Part shown: one piece after another, positions 45,116-55,134 of the stretch | Layout: every line of letters starts with the position of its first letter | How positions within the stretch are numbered: the first letter of the stretch is position 1 | Notes under the pieces: model-generated | Told to the model about the DNA's origin: nothing | Databases searched by the model: none | Seen by the model: the letters and a program-made list of their open reading frames with translations, nothing else | From: Muscardinus avellanarius | Lineage: Eukaryota; Chordata; Mammalia; Rodentia; Gliridae | Assembly (NCBI GenBank): GCA_963383645.1 | Contig: OY726559.1 | Location: 113,099,393 to 113,163,392 of the forward strand | Length of the DNA stretch: 64,000 nucleotides | Direction: 5' to 3' | Program-made: the position numbers and the translations under genes

Positions 45116-46650
45116 CAGTGCGTAGTTTGTCTTGAGTCGCCCCCTCGCAGGGCATTTGGAGGCTCAGGATCTTCCAGCCGGATGCAACTCTAGGACCTAC
45201 TCCAGAGGGCACCTCTTTGTCTTGCCAAATGGTCCCCCAGCCCAAGGGCTGAGAAGCTGGGTGTCCTGTTACCTGGGGAAGGCAGCAGACACGGGGCGAG
45301 CTGTGGTTTCCGAGAGCAGAGGGCACACAGGAGCACAGGAGCTCTCCCTAGGGTCTCTGTCCCCTGCATCCTGACCCGCCTGCCCTTCTGGGGTAGAAAG
45401 ACTGGCGTCAGAGGGTGGACCTCGCTCACACACTCCAGCCCCCCTGGTTCCAGATCCCGGGTGCCTGGAGTGCCCACCGCTCCTCCATTTCTCTGCAAAT
45501 CTCAGGCTGAGCCTCCTCCGAACTTCTGTGCCCGGCACCCCTCACCTGGCCTAAGGCAAAGCAGTTTTACCAGACAGGTGCTGAATTGGAGCAACCCTTC
45601 CCAAGATGGAGGCTGGCAGAAGCCACTGGGGCCCAGCACCTCGCCAGCAGCACCCGTGACAGATGCTGGCGGCCGCCGCCTGGTACAGCATCAATAATCA
45701 GGTTTATTAATGATCTTAATTAGCAACTGCCAACAAGAACCGGGTGCTAATTCTACCAATAATCGAGGCTTGTGGGGCGTGGACAGGAAGGGAGGGAGAG
45801 GGGATAGATGGATGGCTCGCAGCCTGCGGATAATGCTGGGTGCTGGGGCCGCAGAGGCCGGCCTGGGTGGCTGGAGAGACTGCCCCCCCACGGGCTTTCA
45901 CACCAGGGACCCCGACCCCCCACAGCGCAGCCTCCTCAATAGTGGTGGGACAAAATGAAGCGTGAGGAATTGGGGGGTGGCTGTCTGTGTCTTTAGAGCC
46001 AGAACCCAGACAGCAGCCCAGCCCCCCACCCCCCATGAGATGGGGGTGGACGGCACCGGAGTGAAATGAGCTAGAAGGGGGTTGGGAACAAGCCCTGCAG
46101 TGTCCCGAAGCCACATTCCTTCCTCTGGGGAGACGGAGATGGATGGTGTGGAGCCAGGAAGGAGGGGACACGGGCTGGGGTGGGGTGGGGGCTTCTCCAG
46201 CTGAGGGCTCTCCTGCCAACACTCACAGGGTGGGAAAATGGAGTTTAAGAATTCAGAGGATGCTCGCCCCACACAACAAAGCCCACTTCCTCTCTCAGCC
46301 TCTGAGCCAAGCCAAGGAGGCCTGTTTGCAACCAGCCTGGGGACCCAAAGACCAGCCCAGAGCAGGCCCAGAGAGCCCTGGCAGTGCAGGCCAAAGGAAG
46401 AAGGCCACCGTGGAGCAGCCCCAAACGAGGCCGCCCCATGTGTCTGCAAAGGCCTCGGAGAAGAGGATTGTGGGAGAGGAGGGTTGCGCGCACTGCCAGG
46501 GGGCTCCCGCAGGCCGGGCGTGAGCATGCTGGCTAGAGTTTGTCAGAGAGGAATTGGGGCCCTCTGGAGAAGCTTCTATGAGCCTGAGCAGCCCCAGGTC
46601 AGAATGCTTTGAGGGGTTCCGGGTTGGTCCAGAAACCCAGATAAAAAGAT
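45116..46650. other. SINE-free island
   Basis: 1.5 kb of unique GC-rich DNA with the homeodomain-rich element at 45.69-45.78 kb. No exon is recognised. Confidence 0.5.
45687..45776 (+). promoter_or_regulatory. homeodomain-rich element
   Basis: Within 90 bp are TCAATAATCA, TTTATTAATGATC, TTAATTAGC, GCTAATTC and CAATAATCG, set in GC-rich unique DNA just right of GCGGCCGCCGCC. The density of TAAT cores is far above its surroundings, suggesting a conserved enhancer. Confidence 0.5.
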
Positions 46651-46651
46651 G

Positions 46652-46990
46652 CAGAAGGCTAGGCGTGGTGGCCCACGCTCGTAATCCCAGCATTTGGGAG
46701 GCTGGGACTGGAGGATCGTGATTCCTGAACAGCCTCAGTGACTACTTAGCGAGGCCCTTCTCAACTCGGTGAGACCCTATTTCAAATAAAGAATAAAAAA
46801 ATAGGGCTGGAGGTGTAGCTCAGAGGTAGAATGCTCCTGGGTTCCATTTTCAATACAAAAAAAAAAAAAAAAAAAAAAGGAGCTGCCAAAGGGCCCCCTG
46901 GGGGGGGGTGCGTAGGCGCAGAACTCTGCCTACTTCCTTGTCTCAGCTTCCTAAATGCTGGGATTACAAGCGTGCGCCACCATGCCGGCT
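46652..46990. repeat. plus-strand SINE and a minus-strand remnant
   Basis: A full copy at 46,652-46,878 with a 20-base A tail, then a minus-strand left end at 46,940-46,990 (GCTGGGATTACAAGCGTGCG). Confidence 0.85.
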
Positions 46991-47254
46991 GCCCTCTCTT
47001 CCAATAGTCTACAGAATGCTATCCCAGAGGCTCTTTACTGCAGGCACCTGGGTCTTCATAGAAGCCAGAAGGGAAGAACTCCCTCTTAGGGGACAGCTGG
47101 GCCAGAGCACAAAGGCACCACCCCCCAGGCAGCGATGGGAAGACACCTGCCCTACCAGCACCTTCTCTCTTGGCCTCCCTCCAGCCTGGCCCGCCTCACT
47201 CCACAGAAGGCCTGGACTTCCTGGGACAATCCTCCATTTGGAGTGACCCTGAAT

Positions 47255-47329
47255 GATTGATAGTTTGGTTTGGTTTGGTGGTACTAAGGATTAAACCCAA
47301 AGGGGTTCTACCTCTGAGCCACACTCCAG

Positions 47330-47361
<32 letters not shown>

Positions 47362-47640
47362 CTTACTTACTTATTGTACTGGGGATTGAACCCAGGGGCA
47401 TTCTACCTCTGAGCTATACCCCCAGTCCTATTTTTTAATTCTTTATTTTTATTTTTATTTATCTTTTGGTAATAGAAATGGAACCCAGGGGAATTCTACC
47501 TCTGAGCTACACCCCATCCCTATTTTTTTTAATTCCTTATTTTGAAATAGGGTCTCACTGAGTTGCAAAGGGCCTCACTAAGTAGCTGAGGCTGTCTGCG
47601 AACCACAATCTGCCTGTGTGCACCACCACACCTGGCTCGC

Positions 47641-47688
<48 letters not shown>

Positions 47689-48025
47689 TTTCTTTCTTTT
47701 TTGGTGGTGGTACTGAGGATACTGAAAGCGGGATACCCCACTTTCATTTGTGGGAGGGGACTTTACGTGCCCCACACACAGCCAGCACGCACGCCTCCAC
47801 GTACCCAGTGAAGTTTATTTTAGTCCTGCTGTGGACCTATTTTATACTTTATTTGGAGACAGGAGGATCACGGTTCCTGGCCTCAGCTACTTAGTGAGGC
47901 CCTTTGCAACTCAGTGAGACCTTGTTTCAAAATAAAGATAAAAAATAGGGCTGGGGATATAGCTCAGAGGTAGAATGGCCCTGGGTTTCATCCCCAATAC
48001 TGCAAAGGAAAAAAAAAAAAAAGCT
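47255..48025. repeat. rearranged SINE cluster
   Basis: Minus-strand pieces at 47,275-47,330, 47,378-47,440 and 47,470-47,640, with (TTTA)n (47,331-47,373) and (TTTC)n (47,641-47,700). A disrupted copy holding the 106-bp insert switches to plus orientation at about 47,861 and ends near 48,005. Confidence 0.85.
47729..47834 (+). repeat. 106-bp duplicated segment, inserted copy within a SINE
   Basis: This segment is identical to 48,164-48,269 except for one base (G at 47,789, T at 48,224). On the left it abuts SINE sequence GGTACTGAGGATACTGAAAG. On the right SINE sequence resumes at ACCTATTTTATACTTTATTTGG. It therefore replaces about 28 bp of SINE and looks like a copied patch. Confidence 0.9.
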
Positions 48026-48540
48026 CAAATTTAAGGGCCCAGCTCCCAGACGGAACTGGCTCTGCCTTGGGCACAGAGCTCCGATGCCCGCTCTCCGGGG
48101 ATGCTCTTCCTTGTTGGACCACTGCTTTCCATTAGATGAACACAGGCTCCTGGGCTGGGGTAACGGGATACCCCACTTTCATTTGTGGGAGGGGACTTTA
48201 CGTGCCCCACACACAGCCAGCACTCACGCCTCCACGTACCCAGTGAAGTTTATTTTAGTCCTGCTGTGGCTAGCCTTTCTCCCAGGAAGCGAGGCTTCTT
48301 GACTGATGGTAGATGGCCTCGGGAGGCCTGGATCTGGCCTGGGCTCACAGGTCAGAGAGGGCCCCTGAGGGCACCTCTGCCCAGTAACCTGCTCTGTTGA
48401 GGGCACCATGACTCCCCTTAGGGCTCTGGAACACAACTGGTCCCAGAGACACCTGCCAGAGTCCACAGGTCAATATGCTGGGACGAAATGGAAGCTGGGA
48501 GGGGAGCCTGGGCAAAAAGCACCAACTAGGGACTAGGTTT
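48026..48540. other. unique sequence with source of the 106-bp patch
   Basis: No gene is recognised. A minus-strand AATAAA lies near 48,250, so this could be the 3' end of a minus-strand RNA; nothing else supports that. Confidence 0.4.
48164..48269 (+). repeat. 106-bp duplicated segment, probable source copy
   Basis: This copy continues smoothly into unique DNA on both sides (GGGCTGGGGTAA before, CTAGCCTTTCTCCC after), which marks it as the donor. It contains GTTTATTTTAG; read on the minus strand this supplies AATAAA. Confidence 0.85.
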
Positions 48541-48574
48541 ATTTTATTTTTAATTTAGTTAGTTAATTAATTAA

Positions 48575-49339
48575 TTGATTAACTTATTTATTTTTGCAGT
48601 ACTAGGGATGGAACCCAGGGGCATTCTACTTCCAAGCTACACCCTCAGCCCAATTTTTTCTTTTTTTCTTTTTCTTTTTACAGTACTGGGGATGGAACCT
48701 AGGGCATTCTACCTTCTAGCTACACCCCTAGGCCTAGTTTTTATTCTTTATTTTGAAACAAGGTCTCACTGGGTTGCAAAAGGCCTTGCTAAGTACCTGG
48801 GACTATCTGGGAACCATGATCCTCCTGTCTCAGCCTCCCAAATGCTGGGATTACATGCATGTGCCACCATGTCCAGCTTAGGAACTAGGTTTAAGCCTCA
48901 AGGGAAGCCAGGTGTGGTGGCCAGCACCTGTAATGCCAGTACTTGGGGTGTGGGGGCTGAGACAGGAGGATCACAGGTTCAAGGCCAACCCCAGCAACTT
49001 AGTGAAACCTCTTTTCAAAATGAAAAGTTAAAAGGGCTGGCTGGGGTGGTGCTCAGAGGAAGAATAGTCCTGGTTTCAATCCCTAGTACCATGAGAGAAA
49101 AAGAAAATGGAGAGAGAGAGTCCCATAAAAGTGAACTGCTGAGCGAGTGTGGTGGTGCACGCTTGCGATCCCAGCATTCGGGAGGCTGAGACAGGAGGAC
49201 CACAGTTCACCCACAGCCTCAGCTACTACCTAGTGAGGCCCTTTGCAACTCAGTGAGACCCTGTTTCGAAATAAAGAATAAAAAATAGGGCTGGGGGTGT
49301 AGCTCAGAGGTAGAATGCCCCTGGGTTACAGCCCCTGCA

Positions 49340-49386
<47 letters not shown>
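48575..49386. repeat. SINE cluster and (CA)n
   Basis: Minus-strand ID unit (48,595-48,655) and copy (48,680-48,880), plus-strand copies (48,905-49,092 and 49,140-49,338), then (CA)n at 49,339-49,386. Confidence 0.9.
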
Positions 49387-49390
<4 letters not shown>

Positions 49391-49494
49391 TTTGAACTGG
49401 CTTGTGGAAGCCACCTAACTATTGAATAAGGGAACCAAAATTGGGGATGGGAGTCCGTATGGAGGGGGACAGGTGACCACGTCGTCTCCTGGCC

Positions 49495-49960
49495 ACGTCC
49501 AGCTCCAGGGGTGATCAGACGGCGCGGACAATGGCGCTCTGTCCGCGCCTGGGACCGGCTCGTCCCCTGCCGCGGGCCTCCCCCGCCCGGCCGGGCCGCC
49601 AGCCCCTTTGAGGCGCTGGAAGCCGGGCTGCGCGCAGGGGATTCTCACGGACGCCGGCATTTGCATAGCCGGCTCGCCCGCCCGAGACATTGGGCCGCAT
49701 TGTTCCAGCTGGTGGCCGGCGGAGGAGGAGGGCGCTCGGCCGGGGCGCTTGGACCGGCTGGGAGACAAAGGAGCCCGGCGCGGGGCCAGGGGTGGAGAGA
49801 TCCCAATGGCGGGCCCGGGATATCGGGGTGAGGTGGGGGCCCTCGGCTGCCCCGCGACGGCCACCGCCCCGCACGCTGGACACCCACGCCGTGTATAATT
49901 TTGCTGGGGCTGCAGGCACTGTGTTGTGAATCCCAATAGGCGGAATCTCGGGCCTTTCCC
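49495..49960. promoter_or_regulatory. orphan CpG island with SOX/POU-type motifs
   Basis: About 450 bp are CpG-dense and unique. They include GACAATGG, CATTTGCATA (near 49,658), CCGCATTGTTCCAGCTGG, GACAAAGGAG and, at the right end, GTATAATTTTG. No exon or known gene starts here, and RHBG begins more than 10 kb away on the other strand. It may be a GC-rich enhancer or the promoter of an unrecognised noncoding RNA. Confidence 0.55.
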
Positions 49961-50605
49961 AGGCCGCCCGGGGTTCTGAGTGCCCGGGTCCTCCGGAGGT
50001 CACAGGGACACTCCCAACCCTCGCCCAGGAGGCCACAGAAGCCCCTGAGCCCCTGGGTCTCCTACCCTGATGTCCCTGGATAGGAGACCCTGCTATGGCC
50101 CACTCGCATTTGTACGTGGCTGTGTCCCAATCTGCCTGCAGACCCTCTAGCTCAGCTAGCTAGCTTCCACCCTGACCCCGGCACAGTCTCTTGGGCCCTG
50201 AGCATCCTCACCCATCTCTGTCCCCACAGAGTTCATGAGCCAGCAAGGGTCCAATTGTCCTGCGTGAAGAGCAGTAACTGGTGATCAGAGGGGCTGTCCT
50301 GCAGGGGCAGAGCCTCATTGTCCTGGAGGGGCCAAGAAGAAGCCCCTCGGCCCTGCGCCCAGCATCCCTTGACCTGCTCATTGTCACCCTGTTGACCCAG
50401 CCTGAATGGATGGGCCGCGGTGTGGGAACCAGCCGTGCTGAGACGGGCCACGGGCAGGGGAGAGGCTTGCTCTTGTGCAGGGCTGCGGTGTGGGGAGGAA
50501 AATCATCAGGGCTGGGATGTTCCGATCACAGAGAGTGGCTCAAGCAATCCAGCCACCCTGTGCCCCCCACAATCGAAGGCAAAGTGAGGGGAAGGCAAGG
50601 AGGAA
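49961..50605. other. unique sequence, no gene recognised
   Basis: Unique DNA right of the orphan CpG island. No exon is recognised. Confidence 0.45.
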
Positions 50606-51610
50606 GCAGATCGGGCGTGGTGGTGCACCCTTGTAATCTCAGAGTGTGGGAGGCTGAGACAGGAGGATCTAACTTCACCGACATCCTCAGCTACTTAGTA
50701 AGGTCCTTTACAACTCAGTGAGACCCTGTTTCAAAATAATCAGGCTGGAGGTGTAGCTTGGAGGTAGAATACCTGTTGGTTCCATTCCCCAAACCACAAG
50801 AAAACAAAACAAACAAAAACAAGGGGACAAGGGGAAACCAAGGGTGTGGTTTAGGGGAGCTCAGCGTCCCCCAAACAATCATACCAGCGTGCAGAGGCTA
50901 GTGGTGGAGCTCAGAGCCATTACCTGATCAACGGCAGGCTTCCTGAGAGCTGTGGAGCATGGAACTACCCGGCCATTGCGATCCTCCTGTCTCAGCCGCC
51001 CAAATGCCACCACGCCCGCTCCCAGACTTTTTTTTTTCCTGCGGTACTGGGAATGGAATCCAGGGGCATTTTACCTCCAAGCTCCTAGCCTTATTTTTTA
51101 GTATTTTTATTTATATTTATTTATTTATTTATTTATTTATTTTTGCAGGTCTGAGGATGGAACCCAGGGGTATCCAACTTCCGAGCTATACCCCCTGCCC
51201 TATTTTTTATTCTTTATTTTGAAAAAGGGTCTCACTAAGTTGCAGAGGGCCTTGCTAAGTAGCTGAGGCTGTCCGAGAACTGCGATCCTCCAGTCTCAGC
51301 CTCCCGAATGCTGGGATTACAAGCGTGCGCCACCACACCTGGCTTAGTTTTTTTTTTGTTGTTGTTGGTTTTTTTTTGTTGTTGTTTTTTTGTTGTTGTT
51401 GTTAGTTTTGATACTGGGAGTGGAACACAGGGGCTTTTCTACTCCCAGGCTACACTCCCAGACCTATTTTCTGTTTTATTGGAAACAGGGTCTCACTAAG
51501 TTGCTGAGAGCTTCGCTAAGTAGCTGAGGCTGGCTTCGAACTTGTGCGATCCTCCTGTCTCAGCCTCCCAAGCGCGGGGATTACAAGCGTGCGCCACCAC
51601 GCCCGGCTGA
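50606..51610. repeat. SINE cluster
   Basis: A plus-strand copy (50,608-50,800), minus-strand fragments (50,985-51,100), (TTTA)n (51,110-51,143), a minus-strand copy (51,146-51,345), a T/GTT-rich run and a minus-strand copy of the CTCCCAGACCTATTTT type (51,405-51,608). The part at 50,810-50,980 is unique. Confidence 0.85.
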
Positions 51611-51798
51611 GGAATGGATTCTTGGTGTGATGAGAGATCACAAACTCATGGTGTCTGCCAGACATGTTAGAGGGGGACGGGGCAGGACCTCAAAAAGGCT
51701 GCTTATGAATGCCTGAAGGCGAGGCTGTAGGATTTCCCTTGGTAAAGGACCAAGAATGGTCGAGCCAGGAAGAGGCATCTTCCTCTGCTGGGTCTGGA

Positions 51799-51813
51799 GC
51801 GCCATCTGGTGGC
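51799..51813 (-). promoter_or_regulatory. CTCF-type motif 1
   Basis: Read on the minus strand the site is GCCACCAGATGGCGC, a close match to the CTCF core CCACNAGRKGGC. It lies 0.9 kb beyond the RHBG stop, between the mir-9-1 domain and RHBG. Confidence 0.65.
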
Positions 51814-52187
51814 CTAATGACTTAACGCCAAGAGAGATCCCCAGCCAGCCTCCCCAGTCCTCTGCAGCAGCCCCCCAAGGTCCTTCCTACTCCCCCACCC
51901 CTGGGTCAGGGACATAGGTGGCACCCGGGTGATGGCTGTCTCCAGCTTCTGAGGGTTTGGGATGGAGCGGCTGCAGCTGGGCACTAGGAGGGACTCTCCG
52001 GCAGCCAGGCTGTGGTAGATCAGACCTGGAAGGGCTTTGCTGTCCCTGGGAAGGGGGCAAGCCCAGGCTGTGCAGGAGCCCAGTGGACCTGGGGAAGAAG
52101 AATTTTCCCCACCACTGGGGCCCCTTTCCCACCCTGAGGGTCTAATCTGTGAGTTAGAAGAGGAACTTTCCATGTTTCCAGGGTACA

Positions 52188-52193
52188 AATAAA
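52188..52193 (+). terminator. plus-strand poly(A) signal in unique DNA
   Basis: AATAAA occurs in GGTACAAATAAAAGGC at the end of a 0.6-kb unique stretch. It could end a plus-strand transcript running towards RHBG, but no exon is identified upstream. Confidence 0.2.
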
Positions 52194-52455
52194 AGGCATC
52201 AGAGTCCTTGGTGACGGTGGCCTGATGCAGGCTTCATGGTGCCTGTGCGATGCTGCCCAGTGTATCGGCAGCTATGTCGGCCATTCTCCCCCCACTGTTG
52301 CAAGCCAGTAGGGTCAGGAGATGGGTAGCTGGTCAGGCTCCCTCCTTCCTGCCCAGAGGCAGCCTCCACCTTCTCCTGGCATTCTATAGAACAGGAAACT
52401 AATAAAAAAAATTATTAAAAAAAGGATTTCCCAGGGGAGCCAATCACCGTCATTA

Positions 52456-52500
<45 letters not shown>

Positions 52501-52677
52501 TTTTTTGGTACTGAGGATTACACCCAGGAGCATTCTATTTCTGAGCTATACCACCAGCTCCCTTTTTTTTGAAACAGGGTCTCACTAAGTTGCTGAGGCT
52601 GGCCTTGAACCTGCGATCCTCCTGTCTCAGCCTCCAAAGTACTAGGATTCCAGGCGTGTGCCACCATGCCTGGCTCC
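52456..52677 (-). repeat. (TTA)n and SINE next to the RHBG stop
   Basis: (TTA)n at 52,456-52,500 forms the tail of a minus-strand SINE (52,503-52,675), in the same sense as RHBG and 50 bp after its stop, so it is probably part of the 3' UTR. Confidence 0.85.
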
Positions 52678-52727
52678 CTCATCATCTAATAAAAGTAGAT
52701 GAACGTGCTCTCCCGGCGGGCTGCAGG

Positions 52728-52796
52728 TTAGGCCTGAGTGTCCGGCTCCTCCACTCTCAGAGGCACCTGGGCTTCGCTGTCATGATCCCCAGGCAC
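52728..52796 (-). CDS. RHBG: RHBG exon 10 (coding part) with stop
   Basis: 69 bp, 22 codons plus TAA at 52,728-52,730; acceptor TGCCTTCCAG|GTGCCT. It encodes residues 437-458, [18 protein letters not shown] and then DTQA. The tail is the diagnostic RHBG C-terminus. Confidence 0.96.
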   Translation of the reverse strand: MPGDHDSEAQVPLRVEEPDTQA

Positions 52797-54785
52797 CTGG
52801 AAGGCAGGGAGGGGTGGAAGGGGATCTCCAGGAAGCTGGAGGCCACAGCTCTCCCAGGGGAGAAGGCAGGGAAGGGAGGGCCCAGGGGACGGGCATAGCG
52901 GTGGCTCACCTCCCAGTAAACCTGGTCCTCGTAGCACTGGGAATCCGGGGGGGCGTCCAGGAAGGGCAGCTTCAGCAGGAGCCCTGGTGGTGGTGGAGAA
53001 GGTGTGAGCTTCTCTACCCCCAGCAGGGAGGTTGCCACCCAGTGCTCCAGGCCCAGAGGGGCCAGAGGTCGATGTGGCACCTGGCCCAAGCAGACCACAG
53101 CTCTGTCTGCCCAGCTCCTGCTATGTGACAGGCCCTGCGCCCAGTGGTAGACAAGCACCGCCTTCCCGGAAGCACAGAAGCCCTGTGAGGCAGGTGTCAT
53201 CCCTGCAGGCAGAGGCCAGGGCTCCAAGTTCAGTCATATGCTCAAGTTTGTACAAGTCAGTAACAGACCAAATCATGATTCCTTTTTTTTCTTCTTCTTC
53301 TTCATGGTACAGAGGATTGAACACAGGGGCACTCTACCTCTGAGCTACACCCCCAGCCCTACTTTTAACTCTTTATTTTGAAACAGGGTCTCACTGAGTG
53401 GCAGAGGGCCTCCCTAAGTAGCTGAGGCTGGCCATGAACCCCCGATCTTCCTGTCTCAGCCTCCCAAGTACTGGGATTGTAAGCGCACACTCGGCTCCAA
53501 ATTAGGATTTTTTTCTTGAGCCACAGCTGCTGAGCTTTCCACTGTCACGTGCGCTGTCACGTGGCTCAGGTTTTATTTATTTTTGTGTGGCCCTGAGGGT
53601 GGAACTTAGGGGTCTTCTACACTCTACCTCTGTTTTATTTATTATTTGGAAACAGGGTCTCACTAAGTTGCTGACAGCCTCTCTTAAGTTGCTGAGACTG
53701 GCTTTGAACTTGTGATCCTCTTCTCTCAGTCCCCCAAATACTGGAATCACAGGCGTGTGCCACCACACCTGACTCCGTTTTTATGTTTTTATTTATTTTG
53801 CAGTAGTAGGGATGGAACCCCAGGGCATGCAACCTCTGAGCTATACCTCCAGCCCTATTTTGTATTCTTTATTTGGAAACAGGGTCTCCCTGAGTTGCAA
53901 AGGGCCTCACTAAGTAGCTGAGGCTGCCTGAGAACCTCGATCCTCCCGTCTCAGCCTCCCGAAGGCTGGGATTCGCTTTTATTTTTAAGGACAGATATGG
54001 GGAAGGACCGCCTGACCCGAGGCCGGCTGGGGTAGTCTGCCTCTACCCAAGGCTTTGGTTCTGAGGCCTCCCTCCCTCCCATTGCTGAGCTAGTTCCTTC
54101 TAGGCTCAGCCTGAGGTTGGGCCGCCCTCTAGTGGTTGAAGGGAGCAGCGCAGGGGAGCCGACCAGACCTCAGGGACCAACTCCACGCACAGCCAGGTGC
54201 CCCGAGGCCTCTTGACACCAGGACAGCCACCTGCGCCTCCCGGGTGGAGCGAGGTGACCCTGGCCCCTCAACCTGAGCCCCGGCCCCGGGTGGCGCGCAA
54301 TACAAATCAGTGCCAGGGACACAGGACCCTCGCTGGGGCCCTTATCCAGAGATGACCCCCCTAATTCTTCCTCCGAGGATCCCGCAGCCCACCCTGCCCA
54401 GGCAGCTCACCTCCGAGGCTCCCGCCCACGGAGGCAAACGCCAGCGTGACGAACAGCCCGAAGAGCTGGTGCACGGCTTGCGCCGTGGCGCTGCGCTGGC
54501 CGGCCGCTAGCAGCGGGAACACACTTGGCAGGCTGCGGGGAGATTGGGGGAGCGAGTGGGTCCGCACGGAGCGTGGGTGGGCTGCTCGCCCAGCTGCAGC
54601 ACCCAGCGCACCCCACGCAGCCGCTGAGTCTCACCCAGCCCCGTTCAAGCCGGGCCGCAGCCTGGAGCACCCGCCATGAGCCAGCAGATACCCCACGCCC
54701 CTCAAGACTCAGATGGAGGGCCATGTTTGTCTGTTCTTGCTCTGAGCCCTAATGCTCTAGGGTTATGGCTGTCTGGCTGTCTCTG

Positions 54786-54842
<57 letters not shown>

Positions 54843-55070
54843 CAGTACTGACTGGAGATGGAGCCCAGGGGCATTCTACCTCCCAGCTACACCCACAGCC
54901 CTATTTTTTTTTTTTTTTTGAGACAGGGTCTCACTAAGTAGCTGAGGCTGGCCGCCAACCGAGATCCTCCTGTCTCAGCCCCCCAAATGCTGGGATTACA
55001 AGCTGCGCCACCATGCCTGGCTCCTAGGGTTATATCCTACTGACCCTCTAATAACACTCAGCATTCTCGT

Positions 55071-55134
<64 letters not shown>

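Larger units (their letters stand above)
51611..52455. other. unique sequence beyond the RHBG 3' end
   Basis: Contains the CTCF motif at 51.8 kb and a plus-strand AATAAA at 52,188. Open frames here have no recognised family. Confidence 0.45.
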
